A stretch of 64,000 nt of DNA from Sinorhizobium terangae (GTDB lineage Bacteria; Pseudomonadota; Alphaproteobacteria; Rhizobiales; Rhizobiaceae): the NCBI RefSeq assembly GCF_029714365.1, contig NZ_CP121659.1:3185001-3249000 (forward strand), given 5' to 3'. Of this stretch, positions 1 to 10,100 are shown in pieces (the stretch's first letter is position 1; each line of letters starts with the position of its first letter). A program made the position numbers and the translations under genes. The notes beneath the pieces are model-generated. The model saw only the letters and a list, made by a program, of their open reading frames with translations, did no database searches and was not told where the DNA came from.

Positions 1-327
1 GAGCGCACGGGCAAAATGCCGAACATGGTCCATGCCGGCACCTATTCGGCCGTGCTGCAATATCTGAAGGCGATCGAAAAGGCCGGCAGCGACGATGCCG
101 ACGCGGTCTCCAAGGAACTGCATGCGCTCCCCGTAGACGACATCTTCGCCAAGAACGGTACGGTTGCGCCGAACGGCCGGATGATACATGACATGTACCT
201 GCTCGAGGTCAAGAAGCCCGACGAGAGCAAGGAGCCCTGGGACTACTTCAAGGTTCTCGCAACCATCCCCGGCAAGGACGCCTTCATTGATCCGGCCAAA
301 AGCGGCTGCGATCTCGTGAAGTCCTGA
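1..327 (+). CDS. ABC transporter substrate-binding protein, branched-chain amino acid type (3' part)
   Basis: The reading frame is open from the first base and only the last 108 codons are present; the true start lies before the window. The visible part (MVHAGTYSAVLQYLKAIEKAG, then a stretch ending KSGCDLVKS) resembles the C-terminal lobe of periplasmic Leu/Ile/Val-type binding proteins, where a cargo-specific peptide dips into the cleft. It would deliver ligand to the permeases encoded just downstream. The following ATPase gene starts 12 bases after the stop, so the five genes form one operon. The ligand cannot be named from this fragment; the oxidoreductase genes that follow suggest a small alcohol or amine rather than an amino acid. 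Confidence 0.8.
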   Translation, partial: ERTGKMPNMVHAGTYSAVLQYLKAIEKAGSDDADAVSKELHALPVDDIFAKNGTVAPNGRMIHDMYLLEVKKPDESKEPWDYFKVLATIPGKDAFIDPAKSGCDLVKS

Positions 328-339
328 TCGGCCGGATCG

Positions 340-1122
340 ATGACCGCGACCATGCCTTTGCAGAATGGAGCGCCGCGGGTGGTATTGTCCGCCCGCGGTC
401 TCCGCCGTGACTTCGGCGGCTTTACCGCCGTCAAGGATGTCGATCTCGATGTTCATCATGCCCGCGTGCATGCGCTGATCGGCCCGAACGGGGCCGGCAA
501 GACCACCGTGTTCAACCTGCTGACCAAGTTCCTGCAGCCGACGCACGGCACGATCACGCTGCTCGGGGAAGACATCACCAACACTGCCCCGGACAAGGTC
601 GCACGCATGGGCCTCGTCCGCTCGTTCCAGATCTCGGCGGTATTCCCTCACCTGACGGTGCTCGACAATGTGCGCGTGGCCCTGCAGCGGCCGAACAACC
701 TTGCGACACAATTCTGGAAGCCGCTTTCCGCACTCGAGGCCTTGAACGCCAAGGCCGACCAGTTGATCCGCTCCGTCGGCCTCGAAAAGGAGCGCAACGC
801 CATCGCCGCCGATCTTTCCTATGGCCGCAAACGCGTGCTCGAGATCGCGACGACGCTGGCGCTCGATCCGAAGGTGCTCTTGCTGGACGAACCGATGGCC
901 GGAATGGGCCACGAGGACGTCGGCATGGTCGCCGAGATCATCCGCGAAGTGGCGCGCGAACGCGCGGTTCTGATGGTCGAGCACAATCTCTCCGTCGTCG
1001 CTACACTCTGCCATCATGTCACCGTGCTGCAGCGCGGCGAAATTCTCGCCGAGGGCGATTATGCCGCCGTGTCGGAGGATCCACGCGTGCGCACCGCCTA
1101 TATGGGCACGGAGGAAGCCTGA
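340..1122 (+). CDS. Branched-chain amino acid type ABC transporter ATP-binding protein (LivG-like)
   Basis: Cytoplasmic ATPase of a HAAT-family importer, 260 aa, the usual LivG length. Walker A is GPNGAGKTT at residues 48-56. The signature region reads LSYGRKR, the variant typical of LivG proteins, followed by the Walker B stretch KVLLLDEPMAGM and an H-loop in VEHNLS. It pairs with the LivF-like ATPase encoded next; the two genes are separated by one base, which fits translational coupling. The first residues before VVLSARGL are not conserved in the family, so a slightly later start is possible. Confidence 0.93.
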   Translation: MTATMPLQNGAPRVVLSARGLRRDFGGFTAVKDVDLDVHHARVHALIGPNGAGKTTVFNLLTKFLQPTHGTITLLGEDITNTAPDKVARMGLVRSFQISAVFPHLTVLDNVRVALQRPNNLATQFWKPLSALEALNAKADQLIRSVGLEKERNAIAADLSYGRKRVLEIATTLALDPKVLLLDEPMAGMGHEDVGMVAEIIREVARERAVLMVEHNLSVVATLCHHVTVLQRGEILAEGDYAAVSEDPRVRTAYMGTEEA

Positions 1123-1123
1123 C

Positions 1124-1825
1124 ATGAAACCGCTCCTCAAGGTCTCGGGCCTCAATGCCTGGTACGGCGAAAGCCATATTTTGCACGGCGTCGACATGAC
1201 TGTCGGCGAGGGTGAGATGGTCACGCTGCTCGGCCGCAACGGCGTCGGCAAGACAACGACGCTGCGTGCCATCATGGGGATCGTGCGCGAACGAAAAGGC
1301 GAGATCAGCTTCGCCGGCGAGGATCTGATCCGCGTGCCCCTCCACCGCGTCGCCCATCGCGGCCTCGGTTTCATTCCCGAAGAGCGCGGCATTTTCTCAA
1401 CCCTGTCCGTCTACGAAAACCTGCTGCTGCCGCCGGCGGTCGCCAGGGGCGGCATGACCATGGACGAGATTTTCGAGCTTTTCCCGAACCTCTACGAGCG
1501 TCGCAACAGCCAGGGAACCAAGCTTTCCGGCGGCGAACAGCAGATGCTGGCGATTGCCCGTATCCTTAGAACCGGAGTCCGGATGATGCTGCTCGATGAG
1601 CCTACCGAAGGGCTTGCCCCGGTGATCGTCCAGCGGATCGGCGAGGTCTTGAAGAAGCTGAAGGAGCGCGGCATGACCGTCCTCATCGTCGAGCAGAATT
1701 TCCGCTTCGCCAGCAAGGTCGCCGACCGCTTCTACCTCATGGACCATGGCCGCGTCGCCGGCGAGTTCCCGGTTTCGGAACTTTCCCAACGCATGGACAT
1801 GCTGCATGATGTGCTCGGAGTCTAA
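1124..1825 (+). CDS. Branched-chain amino acid type ABC transporter ATP-binding protein (LivF-like)
   Basis: Second ATPase of the importer, 233 aa. The reading frame is open further upstream, but the ATG at 1124 gives MKPLLKVSGLNAWYGESHIL, the normal LivF beginning, and lies one base after the previous stop, so I choose it. Walker A is GRNGVGKTT, the signature is LSGGEQQ, Walker B is MMLLDEPTEGL and the H-loop is VEQNF, with Gln before Asn as is common in LivF. It probably forms a heterodimer with the LivG-like protein beneath the two permeases. Confidence 0.93.
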   Translation: MKPLLKVSGLNAWYGESHILHGVDMTVGEGEMVTLLGRNGVGKTTTLRAIMGIVRERKGEISFAGEDLIRVPLHRVAHRGLGFIPEERGIFSTLSVYENLLLPPAVARGGMTMDEIFELFPNLYERRNSQGTKLSGGEQQMLAIARILRTGVRMMLLDEPTEGLAPVIVQRIGEVLKKLKERGMTVLIVEQNFRFASKVADRFYLMDHGRVAGEFPVSELSQRMDMLHDVLGV

Positions 1826-1828
1826 GCG

Positions 1829-2716
1829 ATGACCATGATTTTCGGAATTCCGCTGCAGGCCTTTCTCGGGCAGCTCCTGATCGGGCTCATCAACGGCTCC
1901 TTCTACGCATTGTTGAGCCTCGGCCTTGCGATCATCTTCGGCCTGTTGCGCGTCATCAACTTCGCCCATGGCGCGCAATACATGCTGGGCGCCTTTGCCG
2001 CCTGGATGCTCTTGTCGCATTTCGGCATCGGCTATTGGCCGGCGCTAATTCTCGCGCCGCTTCTCGTTGGTCTTCTGGGCGCCGCGATCGAGCGCACCAT
2101 GCTGAGGCGCCTTTATTCGCTCGACCCGCTCTACGGTCTGCTCTTCACCTTCGGCCTGGCTTTGACCGTCGAGGGAACGTTTCGCTATCTTTACGGCGCC
2201 TCCGGTCAGCCCTATGCGACGCCGGCACTGCTTGTGGGCGGCACCAATCTCGGCTTCATGTTCCTGCCCATCTATCGCGGCTGGGTCATCGTCTTTTCGC
2301 TCGCCGTGTGCCTCGGCACGTGGCTGGTCATCGAGAAGACCAAGCTCGGCTCCTACCTGCGCGCGGCAACGGAGAATCCGGTGCTGGTGCAGTCCTTCGG
2401 CATCAACGTGCCGTTCTTGCTGACACTGACCTACGGTCTCGGGGCGGCGCTCGCGGCGCTTGCCGGCGTGCTGGCCGCACCGATCTACCAGGTCTCACCG
2501 CTGATGGGATCGAACATCATCATCATCGTCTTTGCCGTCGTGGTCGTTGGTGGCATGGGCTCGATCATGGGGGCGATCATCACCGGCTACATGCTCGGCG
2601 TTGCCGAGGGGCTGACCAAAGTCTTCTATCCGGAAGCCTCCAATATCGTGATCTTCGTGATCATGGCCATTGTTCTCCTGCTGAGACCCGCGGGCCTCTT
2701 CGGCCGGGATGCTTGA
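1829..2716 (+). CDS. Branched-chain amino acid type ABC transporter permease (LivH-like)
   Basis: Inner-membrane permease of 295 aa with about eight hydrophobic segments. The LivH hallmark INGSFYALLSLGLAIIFGLLRVINFAHG sits near the N terminus, and VVVVGGMGSIMGAI, the segment that contacts the ATPases, is near the C terminus. The gene starts three bases after the LivF-like stop and overlaps the next permease gene by eight bases, which indicates one coupled operon. It should form a heterodimer with the LivM-like protein. Confidence 0.93.
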   Translation: MTMIFGIPLQAFLGQLLIGLINGSFYALLSLGLAIIFGLLRVINFAHGAQYMLGAFAAWMLLSHFGIGYWPALILAPLLVGLLGAAIERTMLRRLYSLDPLYGLLFTFGLALTVEGTFRYLYGASGQPYATPALLVGGTNLGFMFLPIYRGWVIVFSLAVCLGTWLVIEKTKLGSYLRAATENPVLVQSFGINVPFLLTLTYGLGAALAALAGVLAAPIYQVSPLMGSNIIIIVFAVVVVGGMGSIMGAIITGYMLGVAEGLTKVFYPEASNIVIFVIMAIVLLLRPAGLFGRDA

Positions 2717-3710
2717 TATGACGCTGACACTCGAACTTGAGAAGCAGAAGGAACGCTCGCCGGTCGTCGCGCAGACGATCTTTCTCGGCGCCGGGCTTGC
2801 GCTTCTTCTGCTCGCGCCTCTGTTCTTCTACCCCGTCTTCCTGATGAAGCTTCTGTGCTTCGCGCTCTTTGCCTGCGCCTTCAATCTGTTGCTCGGCTAT
2901 ACGGGACTGCTCTCGTTCGGCCATGCCGCCTTCTTCGGCGGCGCGGCCTATTTCACCGCCCACGTCGTCAAGGAATGGGGCGTGCCGCCGGAACTCGGCA
3001 TCCTTGCCGGTGTCGCCGGCGCAGCGCTCCTCGGCGCGATCATCGGCTTCTTCGCCATTCGCCGCCAGGGCATCTATTTCGCGATGATCACGCTGGCGCT
3101 GGCGCAGATGTTCTACTTCTTCTGCCTGCAGGCCGAGTTCACGCATGGCGAAGACGGGATCCAGTCGGTACCGCGCGGCCATCTTTTCGGCTTCATCGAT
3201 CTCTCCCAGTCGACGAACATGTACTACTTCGTGCTCGCTGTATTTGTCATCGGCATCGCCGTCATCTGGCGGATCATCAACTCGCCCTTCGGCATGATCC
3301 TGAAGTCGATCCGCGAGAACGAAACGCGTGCCATCTCGCTCGGCTATTCCGTCGCGAACTACAAGCTCGCCGCCTTCGTCATGTCGGCGGCGCTTACCGG
3401 GCTTGCCGGCGGGTTGAAGGCGATCGTCTTCCAGTTCGCGACGCTGACCGATGTCGGCTGGCAAATGTCGGGCGAAGTCATCCTGATGACGCTTCTCGGC
3501 GGCATCGGCACGCTGATCGGGCCGCTCTTCGGCGCGGGCCTCGTCGTCACGCTTCAGAACTATCTGGCGACGTCGGAATTCCCGGTCACGATCATCACCG
3601 GCCTTGTCTTCATGGCCTGCGTGCTGCTTTTCCGCCGTGGCATTGTCGGAGAGTTCTATAACTCGCGCCTCGGCCGCAAGCTCGGCTTCGAGTATCGCCA
3701 CAAGCATTGA
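2709..3710 (+). CDS. Branched-chain amino acid type ABC transporter permease (LivM-like)
   Basis: Second permease, 333 aa, multi-spanning. It carries the LivM pattern LLGYTGLLSFGHAAFFGGAAY in the first third and MTLLGGIGTLIGPLFGAG in the last third. The ATG at 2709 overlaps the previous gene by eight bases; a second in-frame ATG at 2718 would almost abolish the overlap, and I cannot decide between them. It is the last transport gene of the operon; the oxidoreductase gene begins about 50 bases later, so read-through transcription is likely. Confidence 0.92.
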   Translation: MLDMTLTLELEKQKERSPVVAQTIFLGAGLALLLLAPLFFYPVFLMKLLCFALFACAFNLLLGYTGLLSFGHAAFFGGAAYFTAHVVKEWGVPPELGILAGVAGAALLGAIIGFFAIRRQGIYFAMITLALAQMFYFFCLQAEFTHGEDGIQSVPRGHLFGFIDLSQSTNMYYFVLAVFVIGIAVIWRIINSPFGMILKSIRENETRAISLGYSVANYKLAAFVMSAALTGLAGGLKAIVFQFATLTDVGWQMSGEVILMTLLGGIGTLIGPLFGAGLVVTLQNYLATSEFPVTIITGLVFMACVLLFRRGIVGEFYNSRLGRKLGFEYRHKH

Positions 3711-3759
3711 CGCCTATCGCCCGGCGCCGGGCGCTGGGCCGCGAAATTAGAGAAAGCTC

Positions 3760-5355
3760 ATGGACACGTTCGACTACATCGTCGTCGGAGCGGGTAGCGC
3801 CGGCTGCGTGCTCGCAAACCGTCTCTCGGAGAATCCGGATCGCCGCGTTCTGCTGCTCGAGGCCGGCGGCAGCGACAACTATCACTGGATTCACATCCCG
3901 GTCGGCTATCTCTACTGCATCAACAATCCCCGCACGGACTGGTGCTTCACGACCGCTGCGGAGGAAGGCCTCAACGGCCGTTCGCTCTTCTACCCACGCG
4001 GCAAGGTGCTCGGCGGCTGCTCCTCGATCAACGGCATGATCTACATGCGGGGCCAGGCGCGCGATTACGATCTCTGGCGCCAGCTCGGCTGCGCCGGGTG
4101 GAGCTGGGAGGACGTGCTGCCGCTCTTCAGGAAATCCGAAGACCATTACCGCGGCGCCGACGACATGCATGGCGCGGGCGGCGAATGGCGGGTCGAAAAG
4201 GCGCGCGTCCGCTGGGCGGTGCTCGATGCCTTTCAGAAGGCGGCGAGTGAAGCGGGCATTCCCGAAACGGAGGATTTCAATCGCGGCAGCAACGAAGGCT
4301 CCGGCTATTTCGACGTAAACCAGCGCTCCGGCGTTCGGTGGAACACGGTCAAGGCTTTCCTGAAGCCTGCCCGGCAGCGGCGCAATCTCGTGATCCTCAC
4401 AAAGGCGCATGTGAAGAGGCTGATCCTCGAAGAGGGCCGCGTTGCCGGCGTCGAGTTCCAACATGACGGCGTCACCAAGCGTGCAAATGCCCGGCGCGAA
4501 ACCGTGCTTTCGGCCGGTTCGATCGGCTCGCCGCATATTCTCGAACTCTCCGGCATCGGCCAACCTGATATCCTGCACCAAAACGGCATCGAAGTGCGCC
4601 ACGAACTGCCCAGCGTCGGCGAGAACCTGCAGGACCACCTGCAACTGCGCCTCGCCTACAAGGTCACCGGCGTTCCGACGCTCAACGAAAAGGCAAGCTC
4701 GCTTTTCGGCAAGGCGGCGATCGGCCTCGAATACCTCGTCCGCCGTTCCGGTCCGATGGCGATGGCGCCGAGCCAGCTCGGCATCTTCACCCGCTCGGGT
4801 CCCGAGAAGGAGACCCCGGATCTGGAGTACCACGTCCAGCCGGTCACGCTCGAAAAATTCGGCGAACCGGTGCACCCCTTCCCGGCGATCACCGCCAGCG
4901 TCTGCAATCTGAGGCCGGAAAGTCGCGGCTCGGTGCATCTGAAGGGACCGGATTTCGCAGCCGCACCCGACATCCGTCCCCGCTATCTGACTGCCGAAGC
5001 CGACCGCGACGTGGCGGTCAAGGCGATCCGCCTCACCCGCCGCATCGTCTCGCAGCCCGCCTTTGCCTGCTTCAATCCGATCGAGTTCAAGCCAGGTCCG
5101 GCTTACGAAACGGACGAGGATCTGACGCGCGCTGCCGGCGATATCGGCACGACGATCTTCCACCCGGTCGGCACCTGCCGCATGGGCGCCGACTCAGAGA
5201 GCGTCGTCGACCCCGAACTGCGCCTGCGCGGGCTCAAGGGATTGCGTGTTGCCGATGCCTCGATCATGCCGACGATCACGTCCGGCAACACCAACTCGCC
5301 GACGATCATGATCGCGGAAAAGGCGGCGGAGATGATTGTTGCGGCTAACCGATGA
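3760..5355 (+). CDS. GMC-family FAD-dependent oxidoreductase (choline/alcohol dehydrogenase-like)
   Basis: A 531-aa glucose-methanol-choline oxidoreductase. The FAD-binding Rossmann motif VVGAGSAGCVLANRL is at residues 8-22, the first GMC signature GKVLGGCSSINGMIYMRG is near residue 90, and the C-terminal catalytic region contains HPVGTCRMG followed by the Asn of GNTNSPT. These enzymes oxidise an alcohol to an aldehyde with FAD. The family includes choline dehydrogenase BetA, polyethylene glycol and other alcohol dehydrogenases, and sequence alone does not separate them. Position between an ABC importer and an aldehyde dehydrogenase supports a two-step alcohol oxidation pathway. A good ribosome site (AGAAAG) precedes the ATG. 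Confidence 0.9.
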   Translation: MDTFDYIVVGAGSAGCVLANRLSENPDRRVLLLEAGGSDNYHWIHIPVGYLYCINNPRTDWCFTTAAEEGLNGRSLFYPRGKVLGGCSSINGMIYMRGQARDYDLWRQLGCAGWSWEDVLPLFRKSEDHYRGADDMHGAGGEWRVEKARVRWAVLDAFQKAASEAGIPETEDFNRGSNEGSGYFDVNQRSGVRWNTVKAFLKPARQRRNLVILTKAHVKRLILEEGRVAGVEFQHDGVTKRANARRETVLSAGSIGSPHILELSGIGQPDILHQNGIEVRHELPSVGENLQDHLQLRLAYKVTGVPTLNEKASSLFGKAAIGLEYLVRRSGPMAMAPSQLGIFTRSGPEKETPDLEYHVQPVTLEKFGEPVHPFPAITASVCNLRPESRGSVHLKGPDFAAAPDIRPRYLTAEADRDVAVKAIRLTRRIVSQPAFACFNPIEFKPGPAYETDEDLTRAAGDIGTTIFHPVGTCRMGADSESVVDPELRLRGLKGLRVADASIMPTITSGNTNSPTIMIAEKAAEMIVAANR

Positions 5356-5460
5356 GGGCCGCAACAACCCGGTGACCCAGACAGAGGCTATCCGACGCGC
5401 CTCGTGACCACGCGCGTCCACCTCGAAGAAAGGCGCGGCGCAGAACTCCGGTGCACAAAG

Positions 5461-5536
5461 GCCGCTGTAGCACTTTGAATTGCTGCATGTTTTCGTCGCT
5501 TAAATCGGCTCCGATTTAAGGGAAACATGCTGTAGC
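5461..5536. repeat. Nested palindromic intergenic repeat
   Basis: Two nested inverted repeats. The inner pair is CTTAAATCGG (5499-5508) with CCGATTTAAG (5511-5520), exact with a 2-base centre. The outer pair is GCATGTTT (5485-5492) with AAACATGC (5523-5530), also exact. The flank CTGTAGCACTTTGAATTGC at 5465-5483 is a pattern I recall as common between rhizobial genes. It lies in the 197-base gap between the GMC gene and the aldehyde dehydrogenase and may also affect read-through. Confidence 0.75.
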
Positions 5537-5552
5537 ATGCTACGAATGGGGA

Positions 5553-7037
5553 ATGGGCATGCAGGATAAGCTTTTCATCGACGGAAAATGGGAAAAACCG
5601 CGCAAGGGCGGTACGATCGACGTTATCAATCCGGCGACGGAAGAGGTGATCTGCAAGGCGGCGGCGGGGACCTCCAACGACATCGATCACGCTGTGAAGG
5701 CGGCTCGCATCGCGTTCGACAGCGGTCCCTGGCCGAAGCTGACGGGCGCTGAACGAGCCCGCTATCTTCGGGCGATCGCCCAAAAGATCGACGAGCGACG
5801 CCACGCGCTCGCAAGGCTCGAAGTCGCAAACAACGGCAAGCCGCTGTCGGAAGCGCTCTGGGATATCGACGACGCGGCCGGCTGCTTCAACTACTATGCG
5901 GGCCTCGCCGAAGAGCTCGACACCAATGCCGAGGAATCGATCGCCATCGCAGATACCCGGTTCTCGTCGAAAGCCGTTCGCGAACCGGTCGGCGTCGTTG
6001 GCGCCATCACGCCCTGGAACTACCCGCTGCTGATGGTCGCCTGGAAGGTCGCCCCCGCGCTTGCCGCCGGCTGCACCATCGTGCTGAAACCATCCGAACT
6101 CACCCCGCTGACGGCACTCGAGCTCGGCAGGATCGCCGAAGAAATCGAGCTGCCGCCCGGGGTTCTCAACATCGTTACCGGCACCGGACCGGATGCCGGC
6201 GAGCCGCTGACCGAACATCCGCTCGTCGACAAGCTTGCCTTTACCGGCTCGGTCCCGACCGGTCGCAAGGTCATGATGGCGGGGGCGCAGGACATCAAGA
6301 ACATCAGCCTCGAGCTCGGCGGCAAATCGCCCTTCGTCGTCTTCGCCGACAGCGATATCGAGAAGGCGGTCGAATGGATCATGTTCGGCATCTTCTGGAA
6401 CCAGGGGCAAGTCTGCTCCGCGACGTCGCGCGTCCTGGTGGAAGAGCCGATCTACGATGCTGTTCTAAAAAGGCTGACCGAGGAAGCGGCGAAGATCAGG
6501 ATTGGCAACGGCCTCGACGAGGGCACGTTGCTCGGCCCGATCGTCTCCAAGGGGCAATATGACAAGATCCTCGCCGCGATCGAGCGGGCGCGACTGGACG
6601 GCGCAACCGTGGCCACCGGCGGCCGCCGCCCGGCCGGCTTCGACAGCGGCTATTTCATCGAACCGACGGTGCTGACGGACATGACCGCGGACAGCTTCGT
6701 CTGGCGCGAGGAAATCTTCGGACCGGTCGTCTGCGTCATGCCGTTCAGCGACGAAGAGGAGGCGATCCGCCTTGCCAATGACAGCCGCTTCGGCCTCGCC
6801 GCCGCGGTCATGTCCGAGGACAGGGCGCGCTGCGAACGCGTCGCCCGCGCCTTCCGCGCCGGCGTCGTCTGGATCAACTGCTCGCAGCCGACTTTCACCG
6901 AAGCACCATGGGGCGGCTACAAGCAATCCGGCATCGGCCGCGAACTCGGCCGCTGGGGGCTCGCCAATTATCTGGAGGTGAAGCAGATCACCAGCTTCGA
7001 CGCCGACGAACCCTGGGGCTGGTATATCAAGGGGTGA
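5553..7037 (+). CDS. NAD(P)-dependent aldehyde dehydrogenase (ALDH superfamily)
   Basis: A 494-aa aldehyde dehydrogenase of the betaine-aldehyde/general ALDH type, oxidising an aldehyde to an acid with NAD(P). Visible motifs are the catalytic Glu in LELGGKSP, the catalytic Cys in FWNQGQVCSATSR, and the NAD-binding stretch ITPWNYPLLMVAWKVAPALAAG. The C-terminal EAPWGGYKQSGIGRELG is typical. A second in-frame ATG at 5559 (MQDKLFIDGKW) may be the real start. It probably takes the product of the preceding GMC oxidoreductase; choline oxidation is one possible role, but the substrate is not shown by the sequence. Confidence 0.92.
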   Translation: MGMQDKLFIDGKWEKPRKGGTIDVINPATEEVICKAAAGTSNDIDHAVKAARIAFDSGPWPKLTGAERARYLRAIAQKIDERRHALARLEVANNGKPLSEALWDIDDAAGCFNYYAGLAEELDTNAEESIAIADTRFSSKAVREPVGVVGAITPWNYPLLMVAWKVAPALAAGCTIVLKPSELTPLTALELGRIAEEIELPPGVLNIVTGTGPDAGEPLTEHPLVDKLAFTGSVPTGRKVMMAGAQDIKNISLELGGKSPFVVFADSDIEKAVEWIMFGIFWNQGQVCSATSRVLVEEPIYDAVLKRLTEEAAKIRIGNGLDEGTLLGPIVSKGQYDKILAAIERARLDGATVATGGRRPAGFDSGYFIEPTVLTDMTADSFVWREEIFGPVVCVMPFSDEEEAIRLANDSRFGLAAAVMSEDRARCERVARAFRAGVVWINCSQPTFTEAPWGGYKQSGIGRELGRWGLANYLEVKQITSFDADEPWGWYIKG

Positions 7038-7116
7038 GCGCGGCGCTGTGCTCGTTGCGGCGACAGCGGGTACCGCGCGGAGTAGAGCGGCACCCGAACG
7101 AGATCGGTTCGGCCCA

Positions 7117-10100
7117 CTACTCCGCCGCCTCAGCCTCCGGTATCGGCACGTAGTTGAGGATCGGCGACAGCCAGCGTTCGACTTCGCGAACACTCATCGC
7201 CTTGCGCTCGGCATAGTCCTCGACCTGGTCGCGCTCGATCTTGGCGACGCCGAAATAATAGGCGTCCGGATGGCCAACGTAGAGGCCGGAAACCGACGAG
7301 CCCGGCCACATCGCATAGTTCTCCGTGAGCCGGACGCCGATCGACGCCTCGGCGTCGAGGAGACGGAAAAGCGTTTCCTTTTCCGTGTGATCGGGCTGCG
7401 CCGGATAGCCGGGCGCGGGGCGGATGCCGGCATAGGGCTCGCCGATCAGTTCCTCTGGCGTGAAGGTTTCATCGGCGGCATAACCCCAGAGCTCCTTGCG
7501 CACATATTCGTGCATGCGCTCGGCAAAGGCCTCGGCGAAACGGTCGGCAAGCGCCTTGACCAGGATCGAGGAATAATCGTCGTTGGCGCGCTCGAAACGC
7601 TCGGCGATCGCCACCTCCTCGATGCCGGCGGTCACCACGAAGCCGCCGAGATAGTCTCTTGCGCCGCTGTCGACAGGCGCCACGAAGTCGGCAAGGGCAA
7701 GATTCGGCCGCCCGTCACGCTTCACCAATTGCTGTCGCAGGGTGAAGAACGTCGCGAGTTCCGCGTCGCGCGTCTCATCCGTGAACAGGCGGATGTCGTC
7801 ACCAACCGCGCCCGCTGGCCAGAACCCGACCACGGCCTTCGGCGCGAACCATTTTTCGGCGACGATCTGCCGGAGCATCGCTTGCGCGTCGTCGAAGAGC
7901 TGGCGCGCCGCCGGCCCCTGGTTCTCGTCGTCGAGGATCTTCGGATAGACGCCCTTAAGCTCCCAGGTCTGGAAGAACGGCGTCCAGTCGATGTAGCCCG
8001 CAAGCTCCGCGAGGTCCCAGTTCTCGAAAACGCGGGCTCCGAGGAAGGAGGGCGCCTTCGGTCGATAGGTTGCCCAATCGAGCTTCTGCGCATTGGCCCG
8101 TGCCTGCGACAGCGGCAGACGGCGCTTCTCCGCCTCGTTGCGTGCGTGCGTATCGGCCACCTTGTGATATTCGGCGCGCACGGTCTCCATGTAACCATTG
8201 CGCGCGTCCGGAGAGAGCAGACTGGAAACGACCCCGACCGCGCGGCTGGCGTCGTTGACATGAACCGTCTGGCCCAGGTTGTAGCGCGGATTGATCTTCA
8301 CGGCGGTGTGCACGCGGCTCGTCGTCGCACCGCCGATCAGAAGCGGGATGTCGAACCCCTCGCGCTCGAGTTCGGAGGCGACGTGGACCATTTCATCGAG
8401 CGAAGGCGTAATGAGGCCGGAAAGCCCGATGATGTCGACCTTCTGCTCCTTCGCCACCTCAAGGATCTTCGCAGACGGCACCATGACGCCGAGATCGATG
8501 ATCTCGTAATTGTTGCAGGCGAGCACGACGCCGACGATGTTCTTGCCGATATCGTGCACGTCGCCCTTGACGGTCGCCATCAGGATCTTGCCGGCGCTCT
8601 CGCGCGCGCCGTCACCGCCATTGGCGCGCTTCTCCGCCTCCATGTACGGCAACAGCACGGCGACCGCCTGCTTCATCACGCGCGCCGACTTCACCACCTG
8701 CGGCAGGAACATCTTGCCCGAGCCGAAGAGATCGCCGACGACGTTCATGCCGGCCATCAGCGGCCCCTCAATGACATGCAGCGGCCGCTCGGCGCCAAGC
8801 CGCGCCTCATCGGTGTCGACCTCGATAAATTCGTTGATGCCGTTGACGAGCGCATGCTCCAGCCGCTTTTCGACCGGCCATTCGCGCCAGGAGAGATCCT
8901 TCTCCCTGCTCTGCGCGCCGCCCTGCCCGCGATAGCGCTCTGCAATCTCCAGCATGCGCTCGGTCGCATCGGCCCGGCGGTTCAGAACGACATCCTCGCA
9001 GGCTTCGCGCAGCTCCGGATCGATCGTGTCATAGACGGCGAGCTGGCCGGCATTGACGATACCCATGTCCATGCCCGCCTGGATCGCGTGGTAGAGGAAC
9101 ACGGCGTGCATTGCCTCGCGCACCGGCTCGTTCCCGCGGAAGGAGAAGGAAAGGTTCGACACGCCGCCGGAGACATGGACATGCGGCAGCGTCGCGATGA
9201 TCTCGCCCGTCGCCTCGATGAAATCGACACCGTAGTTGTTATGCTCTTCGATGCCTGTCGCGACCGCAAAGATGTTCGGGTCGAAGATGATGTCCTCAGG
9301 CGGGAAGCCCACCTTTTCGGTGAGCAGCCGATAGGCCCGCTTGCAGATCTCCACCTTGCGGGTCCTGGTGTCGGCTTGGCCGCTCTCGTCGAAGGCCATC
9401 ACCACGACCGCCGCGCCATAGGCACGCACCAGACGCGCATGATGCAGGAACGCCTCCTCGCCTTCCTTGAGCGAGATGGAGTTCACCAGCGCCTTGCCCT
9501 GCACGCATTTGAGGCCCGCCTCGATGACCTCCCATTTGGACGAATCGATCATCACCGGTACACGGGCGATATCGGGCTCGGAGGCAACGAGGTTCAGGAA
9601 GTCGACCATCGCCTGGGTCGAATCGATCAGGCCCTCGTCCATGTTGATGTCGATGATCTGGGCGCCATTCGCGACCTGATCGCGCGCGACATCGAGCGCC
9701 GCCGCATAGTCGCCAGCGGTGATGAGCTTACGGAACTTGGCCGAGCCGGTCACGTTGGTGCGTTCGCCGACATTGACGAAGGGAATGTCCTTGGTAAGCG
9801 TGAAGGGTTCGAGGCCGGAAAGCCGCATATGCCGTTCGATTTCCGGGACCTGACGCGGCGGGTATTTGCCGACGGCCTCGGCGATCGCACGGATATGAGC
9901 CGGCGTCGAGCCGCAGCAGCCGCCGACGATGTTGACGAGCCCGTCACGGGCGAAGCCCTCGATCTCAGCCGCCATCACTTCGGGAGTTTCGTCATAGCGG
10001 CCGAATTCATTTGGCAGGCCGGCATTCGGATAGGCGCAGACGAGCGTATCGGCAACCGAGGAAAGCTCGTCGATATGGGCGCGCATGGCGCTTGCGCCGA

